Positions 1 through 8,212 of a stretch of 64,000 nt of DNA are shown here, one piece after another. Source of the DNA: Telmatactis stephensoni. Its lineage: Eukaryota; Cnidaria; Anthozoa; Actiniaria; Isophelliidae. Both the position numbers and the translations under genes were made by a program. The stretch's first letter is position 1; each line of letters starts with the position of its first letter. A model generated the notes under the pieces. It was given only the letters and a program-made list of their open reading frames with translations, was not told where the DNA came from and ran no database searches. The stretch is from NCBI GenBank assembly GCA_029948255.1, contig JALIZF010001818.1, positions 496,001-560,000 of the forward strand, in the 5' to 3' direction.

Positions 1-1655
1 ATTCTTGGCATCCTCTTTGGTGATAACTACGATAAAGAAGACGTCGACTACGTCCTCACCTTTTCTGACCATTTCCGCGAGACTGTGGGCTGTGGAATGG
101 CAGTGGATTTCATGCCTTGGTTGAAACACTTCTCAGATCCCAAGCTCGACAAGTTCTTTGACCTGATGGACACATGCAAAGAAATGATCAGCAGGCTTTA
201 TTATGAAAACCGACTCACACACAAGAAGGGACAAATCCGCAACCTTGCTGATTCCTTGCTTGAAAGCATCGAGAACCTTAAAGCTGAAAGACGAAAAGAG
301 AACGCATCGTCTGACTCCAAGGATGACCTTGAAGACCTTCCAACAGATCACCGTGATTCAATAATCACCCTTTTGGATCTCTTTGGAGCAGGCTTCGATA
401 CAAGTTCAATTACATTGTACTTTGCAATTGCATACTTGGCTGCCTACCCTGAAGTCCAAAAGAAGATTCAAGAAGAACTGGACCAAGTAGTTGGAAGAGA
501 CAGGAATCCCGAGCTCGAGGATCTGAAAGAGCTTCACTATACCAACGCCTTTATGTACGAATTGTTTCGTATCTCCTGTTTGGCTCCATCGTCCTTTCCA
601 CATTCCACGACAAGTGATGTCACTCTCCGTGATTTCTTCATTCCTAAAGGTAAGACAATAAGATCTAATGAACTTTCTTGTTGTATTATTGCTGATGATG
701 GGCCTTGAGGTTGGTGGATAACCCGTCACCTTTGTGAGAAGATATAAAGTTGGAAACATATCATGTAATAAAATAATGATGTTGACGATGGACCGTGTCT
801 CCAAGTTGGTGGATAATCCGTCATTTTTGTGAGATATAATGATGGTCTTCTTATGACGTATTAATGTTTATAATGGTCCTCGTGGTTGGTGGAGAACCCG
901 TCTCTTTTGTGAGGGAATAAAAAGTGGAAGATGGTCTTTCATAAGTGGCATTAATGTTGATAGCGGGCAGGTCTCGTGCGTGATTGATGGAAAAATCCGT
1001 GTCCTTTGTGAGGGGGATATAAAGTGGAGGATATGATGTTGGTCTCTTATTTGTTGAATTAATAAGTTGATGATGAACCGTGCTTCAAGGTTGGTGGGTA
1101 ACCCTGTCCTTTGTGAGCATATAAAGAGGAGCATATAACGATGGTCTTTCATTAGTCATAAACGTTGATGTAGGAGCCGGGCAACTCGTTGTTGGTGGAG
1201 AAGCGGCATCTGGTTTGTGAGAAACTATGAAAAGTAGAAAACAATTTGTGGATGTCAATCCGAATGTTAGATATTGAAATGACAAAAAATATTTGTTTAA
1301 CTTTAAGCGATTTCTTTCTTCCCAGGGACTGTGGTATTTGTAAACCTGTGGTCAGTGCTACACGACCCCACATCGTGGAAAGACCCTGATGTGTTCAACC
1401 CCGAGCGTTTCCTTGACGACAAAGGCAAAGTGGTCCATCCCAAAAGCCTCCAAAAATACCTCCCGTTCAGTGCTGGACGTCGTAGCTGTGCCGGTAAAGC
1501 TCTGGCTGAAGCAGAGATCCCTTTCCTGATCGCCAACATGGTTCATCAGTTTGAGTTCACGAGTAAAGAGCTACAGGAAAAAAAAGGAGATAAAAATAGA
1601 GTACGGCTTGACTCTCAAACCTGAGAAATTTACAGTTATCATAAAGGCACGATAA
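1..1655 (+). CDS. Cytochrome P450 (CYP2-clan), 3' part, frameshifted near the end
   Basis: Haem-thiolate monooxygenase, normally bound to the endoplasmic reticulum; substrate unknown. The reading frame is open from base 1, so earlier exons lie outside the window. Exon 1-649 carries the I-helix motif AGFDTSS and the K-helix ExxR (ELFR). The intron is 650-1325 (GTAAGA...CCCAG). The last exon begins at 1326 and joins in phase; it carries the PERF motif (NPERF) and the haem loop FSAGRRSCAG with its cysteine ligand. The direct frame ends at TGA 1622-1624, but the expected CYP2 ending GLTLKPEKFTVIIKAR is found one frame over and stops at 1653-1655. A run of eight A at 1578-1585 is the likely place of the shift. 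This is either a recent inactivation or a base-calling error in the homopolymer. Family assignment is firm; the subfamily is not. Confidence 0.9.
698..1235. repeat. Diverged ~85-110 bp tandem repeat in the P450 intron
   Basis: Six degenerate copies share a core like GTTGGTGGATAACCCGTC followed by CTTTGTGAG, often with ATATAAAG. Copies start near 700, 787, 872, 964, 1073 and 1174. They fill most of the intron. Confidence 0.8.
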
Positions 1656-2338
1656 ATTCAACAAATCAGCCACTTACCAGGAAATTAATATACATATAGC
1701 AAGTGCACCGCGTACTACCTAATCGTTACGTTACTATGAACTTGACGTCATCGCTACATCATACCAACCGCCTTTATGACGTCATCAACACGTCCTCATT
1801 ATGTACTACTTGCTTATCTCGTCCTGACATCTCTTATTATATTATTATTAACCTCTGACGTCTTTACCTCTGACGTCATCACCCAATACCGCTGACGTCA
1901 CCATCACCGCTATCACCATCATCACCTCTGACATCATCATCCAATACCTCTGACGTCATCAGACGTCACCATTGATTTAGTACATCGTAGAACTGCAAAT
2001 CTGTTAAAATGTCATCTGGTGGTAGATGCATATGTAAAATATGAGTAGATATATAAAGTCAATACGCCGGACACAAGCCAGCGGTGTCGTTCGTTCAATT
2101 AAGTGATATTTTAAAACTTTCACAGCTTTTATGTAAATGGGAATCAAGTCATCATTTTGGCATGATTTACATCATAGACAATTTGTCTCCATTTGCAATG
2201 TTCATACGCTTCTAATTCATTTCAAAATTCAGAACAGAACTGAAAAATGTATATAACATATTTGTCATACCTACATGGAATCGCGTTAAGAATTAGATGA
2301 AATTCACTGACTGCGCGCATGACTGAATTTTATGCCGC
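1656..2338. other. Intergenic; TGACGTCA-rich stretch
   Basis: No gene seen. Between about 1735 and 1975 there are many TGACGTCA/TGACATCA words mixed with CACCATCATCACC-type low-complexity sequence. They are CREB/ATF-site-like, but the regularity suggests a degenerate short tandem repeat rather than an enhancer. Confidence 0.5.
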
Positions 2339-2344
2339 AACATA
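2339..2344. repeat. Target-site duplication, left (AACATA)
   Basis: AACATA directly precedes the left terminal repeat and reappears directly after the right one at 11980-11985. A 6-bp duplication is the size known for Polinton/Maverick integration. Confidence 0.85.
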
Positions 2345-2437
2345 AGTAGTAGGAAAGTGCCGGTTTTGGGTCAATGTGGTACGATGGTACGATGGTACGG
2401 TGACGTCACGTCTATTTTTAGCTCTGGGTACAAGAGT
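2345..2437 (+). repeat. Left terminal inverted repeat, 93 bp
   Basis: Matches the reverse complement of 11887-11979 with four substitutions and no gaps. It contains GGTACGATGGTACGATGGTAC, then TGACGTCA, then TCTATTTTTAG, and ends at GGGTACAAGAGT. Homology stops abruptly afterwards. Confidence 0.93.
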
Positions 2438-2525
2438 GTAAGATTACGTCACACCTGTTTTGTGGTACGGTGGTACAATGACATCACGTCTATTTTAGAA
2501 CATTAACGGAAAGTCTATATTTAGA
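2400..2525 (+). promoter_or_regulatory. Left subterminal composite motif copies
   Basis: TGACGTCAC followed by GTCTATTTTTAG (2401-2421) is repeated as TGACATCAC plus GTCTATTTTAG (2479-2498). A weaker TCTATATTTAG follows at about 2514. Each strong copy is preceded by GGTAC-rich sequence. The same block is inverted at the right end. Candidate binding site for a terminal or replication protein, or an early promoter element. Confidence 0.6.
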
Positions 2526-2557
2526 AGAAGAAGAAAAAAAAAAAGGCCTACATAGTG

Positions 2558-2565
2558 TATATAAT
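2558..2565 (+). promoter_or_regulatory. TATA box of the PC4-like gene
   Basis: TATATAAT lies 72 bp upstream of the ATG. Confidence 0.5.
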
Positions 2566-2629
2566 ACGTGAACTGACAGTGGGAATCAAATCATTGTCAG
2601 TAAAACTTTGACAAGAACGAAACTTAAAG

Positions 2630-2956
2630 ATGTCGAAGCCACCAGCCCTTGATGAATTGTTTGTACTAAGTGAACGTTTATATTGTGCGACGGTGACCAA
2701 ATATACGGGGAAATTAAAAATCCACATTAGAAAGTACTTTGAACCAGAACCAGCCCCTGGTGAAGTACCACCACTACTGCCAACTAAATTTGGTGTGGCC
2801 TTGCACGTGGACGAATGGAAAGAATTGGTCAGAATTGCACCAATGCTGAGTGAAGTGATTGAACAAAACCAGGAACCACCTAAAGACAACTATGGTCCTA
2901 CAAAAGTGAAAACCAGGAGAAGTGTAAATGAAAAAAAACCATACGATCGAAAATGA
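2630..2956 (+). CDS. PC4/p15-like single-stranded-DNA-binding protein, 108 aa
   Basis: Resembles the C-terminal domain of transcriptional coactivator PC4 (p15), a small beta-sheet plus helix fold that binds single-stranded DNA as a dimer. The signature is a strand KLKIHIRKYF, a PTKFGVALHVDEW segment and a closing helix ending in EVIEQ, matching the PC4 pattern IRxYY...KGxxLxxxxW. The tail is Lys/Arg-rich (KVKTRRSVNEKK). In a virus-like element it could coat replication intermediates or modulate transcription. The ATG at 2630 follows a TATA box, and AATAAA lies at about 2982. A protein this short leaves some doubt, but the pattern over residues 25-80 is good. Confidence 0.7.
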   Translation: MSKPPALDELFVLSERLYCATVTKYTGKLKIHIRKYFEPEPAPGEVPPLLPTKFGVALHVDEWKELVRIAPMLSEVIEQNQEPPKDNYGPTKVKTRRSVNEKKPYDRK

Positions 2957-3130
2957 TTATAAAGTTTATGAAAGACAATAAAAATAATGGAGTAAAAATA
3001 ATACAATAAATAAAAAACAAAATAAAACAAATGTGTTCAAAGTGGAAAACCAAGAAAAGTGTAAATGACAAATTAAATCATACGATTGAAAATGTATGAA
3101 GTTTATGAAAGACAATAAAAATAATGGAGA
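2915..3130. repeat. Direct duplication of the PC4-like gene's 3' end
   Basis: The sequence around the stop codon and polyadenylation region (2915-2998) recurs at 3048-3130 with moderate divergence. Shared words include GAAGTGTAAATGA and TTTATGAAAGACAATAAAA. The second copy is not coding. Confidence 0.75.
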
Positions 3131-3139
3131 AAAAAGAAT

Positions 3140-4080
3140 ATGTGTTCATTCTGAGTCTTATTACACACTTGAGTTAGCAGTAAATCCACGTACTTACAAA
3201 TGCATAATAGCACACTTGATCACCCCTCCAAAAGTAACACCTACTGGAGTATCGTGAAATCATTCGAAAAGCGAAAACAAAAACAAACAAACAAAAAAAC
3301 CCGAAAAAAACACTGAACAAACAAAACAAAAACAAACAAAGAAAAAAATGGATCACATTATTTAAAAATCACTGTCGAACCCATCAGCACGCTTTCTTAT
3401 TTCATGAAAGAGGTCCTTCTATTTGTCCACTTCTGTTTTATACTTTGTGCTCAACGTTTATCTCAAATCCTCACAAACAGAATATATTTACCTTTCTGGT
3501 CTGGTGGTTCCGCCGGTACGTTGCTAGTTCTACCGGCACTAAATCATTTGTCTAACCCGATCTCCACTAGTGATCTTAACACTGACTAAAAGTAGCTCCA
3601 CCGCACCCTAGATTTTTGGATATGAAATTGGTTATGAATATAAAACGATAAAATCACGTTCATGCAGTTTGTACAAGCACGATAAATTGTTTATACAGAT
3701 CATACAAACACGAAGAATTACGTTTTATCTTCTTGTCTAACTACTGCATGGTAATCCATAGTTTATCTTTGAAGTTTCACAAACAGCGACAGAACCAGTC
3801 ATCCGATTATTCACCAATTGGTATTCTGAACAAGTTGAGACACATACCTGTTTTATCGGTTGCTTTACAATCATCGCTTATTTTAGAACGGCTGTAACAA
3901 GACTATTTTTAGAACACCGCTTGCCTGGTACGAAACACTTATACCTCAGAAGTATGAGGTACAGTAAGGCACGTACCACCTATTGTTCTCTACACGGAGT
4001 CATCACTATTTTTAGAATAGATCGTGGTGCAACAGGGATCTATTTTTAGTTTTTGACCGACAAACCTCGCCGGACTATAC
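3140..4080. other. Non-coding interval within the element; promoter-like motif array at its right end
   Basis: No convincing gene. A 61-codon ATG frame at 3404-3589 has a hydrophobic start but no other support. From 3878 to 4049 four CTATTTTTAG-type words recur (3878, 3902, 4004, 4040), one preceded by GAGTCATCA and a GGTAC-rich segment like the terminal blocks. They lead into the TATA box of the 191-aa gene. Confidence 0.5.
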
Positions 4081-4087
4081 TATAAAT
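4081..4087 (+). promoter_or_regulatory. TATA box of the 191-aa gene
   Basis: TATAAAT lies 41 bp before the ATG at 4122, an ordinary spacing for a short leader. Confidence 0.65.
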
Positions 4088-4121
4088 CGGACGTGTAAAA
4101 ACCAAAAATCAATTGTTCAAG

Positions 4122-4697
4122 ATGTCTCAAAAAGTGTCACTAAACGACGATGGGGTTGTGAATTTAGTGAACGAAATTGATGAGGAGAAATGCTCAATGG
4201 TTAATGTCATCGTACAATTCCTGTATGCAGAACTCTGTATCAGGAAAGCGTATGGAAAATTTGAATGTGAAGGTTGCATCCAGAACTGGTGTAGTCAAAG
4301 AGATCACGAATGTTGCCTACGAAGTGAAGGGGACATTTTTGAGAGTTTCTATGATGACATCAAGAATGACATTAACTTTGATGTAATTCATGAATTTTGT
4401 GAAGAGAGCTGTAAGCTACTTGGGATACCCATGACATCAGAGTGGGATGCATTCATTAATACCCTTCCAAGCAAGTCAGCATCCTCAGTTTACGGACTTT
4501 ACAACGAGGTAAAACATTCCAATCACGATGAGGATGATAAAATTATTGTAGACTACGTGAGCATGTTATGTGACGCCATGTATGACGCTGATGCATGGAT
4601 GCGCCAGACATTTGAATATTTTGAGTCAATGATGATTGATTTCAAAAATGAACCTCATTATGTTTTGGATGATAGTGGGTTGATAGTGGGTATTTGA
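4122..4697 (+). CDS. Cys-rich hypothetical protein of the element, 191 aa
   Basis: No family recognised. The protein is acidic. Residues about 35-65 hold a cysteine/histidine cluster (CEGC...WCSQRDHECC) that could bind one zinc. The rest looks alpha-helical, with further cysteines (CEESCKLLG, MLCDAMY). I chose the ATG at 4122 because the codon at 4113 in the same frame is TTG, and 4122 sits 41 bp after TATAAAT. AATAAA lies at about 4734, 37 bp past the stop. It stands alone between non-coding intervals, so it is probably its own transcription unit. Confidence 0.75.
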   Translation: MSQKVSLNDDGVVNLVNEIDEEKCSMVNVIVQFLYAELCIRKAYGKFECEGCIQNWCSQRDHECCLRSEGDIFESFYDDIKNDINFDVIHEFCEESCKLLGIPMTSEWDAFINTLPSKSASSVYGLYNEVKHSNHDEDDKIIVDYVSMLCDAMYDADAWMRQTFEYFESMMIDFKNEPHYVLDDSGLIVGI

Positions 4698-4942
4698 AAG
4701 AGTGTTAGAAATGTAAGACTTGTTTGATAAATGAATAAAATGTTGAACACCAGTTGTAATTGGTTTTATTTTATTCTATTTTTTACGACGGTTCACACAA
4801 TGCTCCTATTAGTTTCTTTACACTTTTTTTCGACATTTCTACACTTTTTTCGTTTATTATAAATGTCCATATATATATGTAGTGAATTGCAACCAGCTTC
4901 CAGAGAAAAGAAGTTCATTCGTTATAGGTTCTCTATGGATGA

Positions 4943-5155
4943 TCAAGTTTCTTTCTCTCTTCTTTGTTGTTTATCTTCTTGTTGTTGCTGTAGTCCCGTC
5001 AATTTCCTTCGACGCATTTGCCCTTTTAAGGGTACACCACCGAACTGACCACGACCTGATGTAACCCCGTTTTGTGGTCCCACTTTAAATGTGAGCTCTT
5101 TGAACCAGTCAGGGTGAGGTGAATTGCATGAGAAGTTGATCCTAACATCATCCAT
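4943..5155 (-). CDS. Small basic Gln-rich protein, 70 aa
   Basis: Function unknown. Starts at ATG 5155; the upstream in-frame codon at 5188 is GTG. The N-terminus is MDDVRINFSC. The middle is glycine-rich (GRGQFGGVPLKG) and the C-terminus basic and Gln-rich (MRRRK...QQQQED). A TATATAAA lies about 100 bp upstream (minus strand) and an AATAAA about 85 bp downstream at 4853-4858. The promoter and polyadenylation signals on the matching strand are the main support. It may be a short nucleic-acid-binding or virion core protein; this is a guess. Confidence 0.45.
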   Translation of the reverse strand: MDDVRINFSCNSPHPDWFKELTFKVGPQNGVTSGRGQFGGVPLKGQMRRRKLTGLQQQQEDKQQRREKET

Positions 5156-5255
5156 AATTATTTTTCGATATTTTAGTTTTTCAACCACTCTGTTTTAACC
5201 TTTCCGTACAATAAATCGCGTATGGGTTTGTGACGCGTAAAGTATGGGAGAACCG

Positions 5256-5263
5256 TTTATATA
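5256..5263 (-). promoter_or_regulatory. TATA box for the 70-aa gene
   Basis: TATATAAA on the minus strand, about 100 bp before the ATG. Confidence 0.35.
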
Positions 5264-5457
5264 TTTATCACACCGAACTAAATGGCATAATTACAAAATC
5301 AACCATCCGAATGAGATCATAAATCACTCTGCAGTTACTGAACGGTAGCTGTTCTGACACATGCAAATTAATTCAGATCTTTTCATGGTTGAAAGGCACA
5401 CAGACACAGCAGACTCAAATTCAGTGTGAAAAGTCCTTTTATTCAAGTTTTTATAAT

Positions 5458-6249
5458 TCAACATGATTCCTCTTGATCATCATCATGATCATCAATGAGT
5501 TTTAATTTCTTAAATTTCAACGACAGCTGATGGACTGCATCACAATCTCGACAACGATAAAACTTGGCTTTCATGGTATTCGCATCCACTGGAAAGATGT
5601 AACGGCAAATGTCACACTCGACCAGTTGATTGTCTCGACAATAGTACCCTTCTCGCCACAAGCATCGGGGGCATTGAACTACAGGTATGGTGTAGAACGG
5701 TTTAAAGTCACGACAAACGTGACACTCTTTGGGTTCTTCGTCCGAACTTTCAACCGATTCTGAACTTTCTGACTCTTCATCGGTTTCTTGTCCGTCATCT
5801 TCATCCTCTTCGTCGCTGTTTTCACTTTCAGACAAGTCACTGTCCTCCTCTTCCCCGGGTTGCCTAGCAACCAGATCCGCCAGCACCTTTTTGTTGCGGA
5901 TGAGTTTTTTGTCAATGCCTATTTCTGCCAGTCCTTCTGTGAACGTTTTGAGCCCTCTTGGAACTTTAACTTCGAGATGGTAAGGTAGCATGACATACTC
6001 AACGAGCTCTGCTATGTTGGTGACAGGGATTCTTCTTTGATGGTACATCATTTCGCCGTGAGAATTCCAGTACAAAATATTTTTCGAAGACGCCAGGGTA
6101 TGAAGAAATGCGAGGGCCTTTTCTTTGGGGATACTCGGGGAGAGATCCTGGCCAACCTCTTCAATTTCGTCGTCGTCAAAAGTGTCCCCTTCGGTGTCGG
6201 AAACCATATTGTCTTCAGAATCAGTGGAATCGCGATGTGCTCTTTTCAT
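5458..6249 (-). CDS. Acidic zinc-ribbon protein, 263 aa
   Basis: No named family recognised. Residues 1-40 are acidic and serine-rich. Residues about 45-135 form a globular domain (FLHTLASSKNILYW ... VPRGLKTFTEGLAEIG). Residues about 136-175 are an extreme Glu/Asp/Ser stretch. The C-terminal 80 residues carry four CxxC pairs (CHVC, CPRC, CDIC, CRDC) plus further cysteines, enough for two treble-cleft or ribbon zinc sites. The frame starts at ATG 6249; the upstream codon at 6258 is GTG. A TATAAATA 55 bp upstream overlaps the stop codon of the next gene. AATAAA is at 5438-5443. Likely nuclear and nucleic-acid- or chromatin-interacting; this is inference. Confidence 0.8.
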   Translation of the reverse strand: MKRAHRDSTDSEDNMVSDTEGDTFDDDEIEEVGQDLSPSIPKEKALAFLHTLASSKNILYWNSHGEMMYHQRRIPVTNIAELVEYVMLPYHLEVKVPRGLKTFTEGLAEIGIDKKLIRNKKVLADLVARQPGEEEDSDLSESENSDEEDEDDGQETDEESESSESVESSDEEPKECHVCRDFKPFYTIPVVQCPRCLWREGYYCRDNQLVECDICRYIFPVDANTMKAKFYRCRDCDAVHQLSLKFKKLKLIDDHDDDQEESC

Positions 6250-6303
6250 GTTGCTCACTCAAATGATCAACCACGAAATGAGCTTCTTCTTAACAGGCTG
6301 GAG

Positions 6304-6311
6304 TATTTATA
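6304..6311 (-). promoter_or_regulatory. TATA box of the 263-aa gene, overlapping the upstream stop codon
   Basis: TATAAATA on the minus strand. Its first TAA-containing bases include the stop codon (6307-6309) of the pX-like gene, so one sequence ends one gene and starts the next. Confidence 0.6.
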
Positions 6312-6633
6312 ACAAAAACAGCCTCAAAGCCGACATCAGGGGTGACATGATATCAGACACAAAACCACCACCTCGTTGAGCTAGAGTTTGTTTCTTGATT
6401 TTGAAAGGAACGGATGGGTTAGTTAATTCACGTATGTCGTCCACATGCTCTCTCAGTCTTTCTTTTTGCGCAGCGGTGATGGGTAACAACCCTTTGGATA
6501 AATTCGAGCAAACTTCACAAATGACATGAACCTGTTCTGGACTAGCGGTGGCCAGTAAAAGCGTTCTCTGATGTGGAGGACAATAGGTTAAATGATACAA
6601 ATATCCAAAATGATCACAGATCAAACGGCTCAT
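6307..6633 (-). CDS. Small pX-like protein with Cys motif and GGGF hydrophobic tail, 108 aa
   Basis: Starts at ATG 6633; the frame extends upstream only through a TTG. Residues about 20-45 read LLATASPEQVHVICEVCSN. A helical basic region follows (ITAAQKERLREH), then KKQTLAQRGGGFVSDI and a hydrophobic end. This layout (ATPEQ, CEVC, helix, QRGGF, hydrophobic tail) matches short proteins I associate with adintovirus/Polinton-type genomes and compare to adenoviral pX or membrane-active core proteins. That link is recalled, not searched. A virion-associated or membrane-interacting role is plausible. It is divergent from the ATPase gene across the 6711-6965 repeat block. Confidence 0.7.
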   Translation of the reverse strand: MSRLICDHFGYLYHLTYCPPHQRTLLLATASPEQVHVICEVCSNLSKGLLPITAAQKERLREHVDDIRELTNPSVPFKIKKQTLAQRGGGFVSDIMSPLMSALRLFLL

Positions 6634-6710
6634 GTTGCCTGGACGGAAGACAACTTTAAATGAAACGTTGACAGAAAACAACTCTATTTATTAGCCTGTT
6701 AGCGTGTCCA

Positions 6711-6965
6711 TCTAGATTCTAATCTAGAATCTAATAGAATCTAATAGAATCTAAAATCTAGTATAGAATCTAATAGACTAGATAGACTATATTCTAATCT
6801 AGAATCTAATAGAATCTATAGCTAAAATCTAATTTAGAATCTAATAGAATCTAAAATCTAATATAGAATTTAATAGAATCTAATAGAATCTAAAATCTAA
6901 TAAAGAATCTAATAGAATCTAAAATCTAATCTAGAATCTAATAGAATCTTATCTAATAGAATCTC
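6711..6965. repeat. AATCTAATAGAATCTAAA satellite between divergent viral-type genes
   Basis: About 250 bp of short A/T-rich units (TCTAATAGAATCTAAAATC and variants, several containing TCTAGA). It sits exactly in the intergenic region between the pX-like gene (-) and the ATPase gene (+). It may simply be microsatellite growth, or it may act as a replication or promoter spacer. Confidence 0.85.
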
Positions 6966-6972
6966 TAGAGGC

Positions 6973-6981
6973 CATAAATAG
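6973..6981 (+). promoter_or_regulatory. TATA-like box of the ATPase gene
   Basis: CATAAATAG lies 51 bp before the ATG at 7024. Confidence 0.5.
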
Positions 6982-7023
6982 CACTTCATTCTAGAATTGG
7001 TTTCATTTAGTACAAGACATGAC

Positions 7024-7887
7024 ATGATGCGGATGTGTCCTATTTGCGGCAAGCCACAACAGAATCTACACACTCATTTAAGTCGAACTCATCAGTTGGA
7101 CAATTCACAACGACAGTATTGGCTTAATCAAGAAAAAATACAAAAAGGGGGTCAGCGGTTTACTCCCTATCCTCAGATTAAACCCGACATGGAAACCAAA
7201 TGTGACCGCTTTCAATTACTCCACCCGTTTACAGCCTTGGTGAGTGGAATGACCGGCCCTGGAAAGACCGTCTGGGTTCAAAACTTACTGGAACATGCTT
7301 ACCAAGTCATTCAGCCCCCGCCTCAACATATTGTTTGGAGTTATTCCCAGTGGCAACATGCTTACAACCAGATGTTCAGAACTGTACCTGGGATTGAGTT
7401 TGTCAAAGGCATACCACATAATCTTGACGAGGATTGGTACTTTGACCCCAAAATCAACAATCTGATGGTCATTGATGACCAAATGACCGAGACTTCCAAC
7501 GACAAACGTATCTTGAATCTGTTCACAAAGGGATCCCATCACCGAAATCTCAGTGTCGTCTTCCTCTTGCAAAATGTCTATTTTAACGGTAAAATCATGC
7601 GCACTTTGAGTCTGAATGCAGCTTACCTTGTCCTGTTTAAAAATCCCAGAGACAAACTACAAATGATGACGTTAGGAAAACAAATGTACCCAGGAAAAAC
7701 GGAACAATTTCTCCAAAAGTATGAGGCCGCTGTTCAGCGGCCTTACGGCTACCTTTTTGTGGATCTCAAGCCCAACACCAGGGAGGAGTGTCGACTGCGT
7801 ACCAACGTTCTTCCAAATGATGCCTACCTACCACAGACTGGGGTTCAAACAGATGTCACAAAGACCATCGCTGATTGCAGGGATTAG
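7024..7887 (+). CDS. Packaging-type P-loop ATPase with N-terminal C2H2 finger, 287 aa
   Basis: Residues 5-22 form a C2H2-type finger (CPICGK...HTHLSRTH). The ATPase core follows: Walker A GMTGPGKT near residue 80, Walker B NLMVIDDQ near residue 150, then GSHHRNLSVVFLLQN and a LFKNPRDK segment. This order is typical of the A32/FtsK-HerA-like genome-packaging ATPases of Polintons, adintoviruses and virophages, which pump DNA into preformed capsids. Start chosen at ATG 7024; the frame opens earlier only with TTG. Length is normal for the family and the frame is intact. Only eight bases separate its stop from the next ATG. Confidence 0.88.
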   Translation: MMRMCPICGKPQQNLHTHLSRTHQLDNSQRQYWLNQEKIQKGGQRFTPYPQIKPDMETKCDRFQLLHPFTALVSGMTGPGKTVWVQNLLEHAYQVIQPPPQHIVWSYSQWQHAYNQMFRTVPGIEFVKGIPHNLDEDWYFDPKINNLMVIDDQMTETSNDKRILNLFTKGSHHRNLSVVFLLQNVYFNGKIMRTLSLNAAYLVLFKNPRDKLQMMTLGKQMYPGKTEQFLQKYEAAVQRPYGYLFVDLKPNTREECRLRTNVLPNDAYLPQTGVQTDVTKTIADCRD

Positions 7888-8212
7888 AAGAACAGATGGA
7901 CGCCATTTTGAAAGACCCTACCCTACCTCCAGATGTGAAAATCAAAGAATATGGTCCATTGTTGAATCGTTACCTTGCTCTACAACAACAACTCTCCAAT
8001 AACACCGTTTTAAAGATACCGAGACAGGAACCTATTTCAACCGTACCAACAATGGTCGACCAGATTCAGCCCCCTAACGTGACGACTCCGCAAAACGTGC
8101 CTTCGACAAGTCTGACTAGTGACAGTGGCATTGCAACAGCTACACCGAAAGAACCTTCCCTCCTCCAACGTCTGACATCCAAAGTCAGAGTTGGGAGTTG
8201 GGGCTGCTGTAA

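Noticed and set aside
3404..3589. 61-codon ATG frame with a hydrophobic start inside the viral-type element
   Set aside because: No TATA box at a suitable distance, no polyadenylation signal and no recognisable domain.
5530..6379. Plus-strand frames opposite the acidic zinc-ribbon gene
   Set aside because: Antisense shadows of the Glu/Ser-rich coding sequence (poly-Ser runs).
6711..6965. CRISPR-like array
   Set aside because: Units are contiguous, variable and without spacers; this is an AT-rich satellite in an animal genome.
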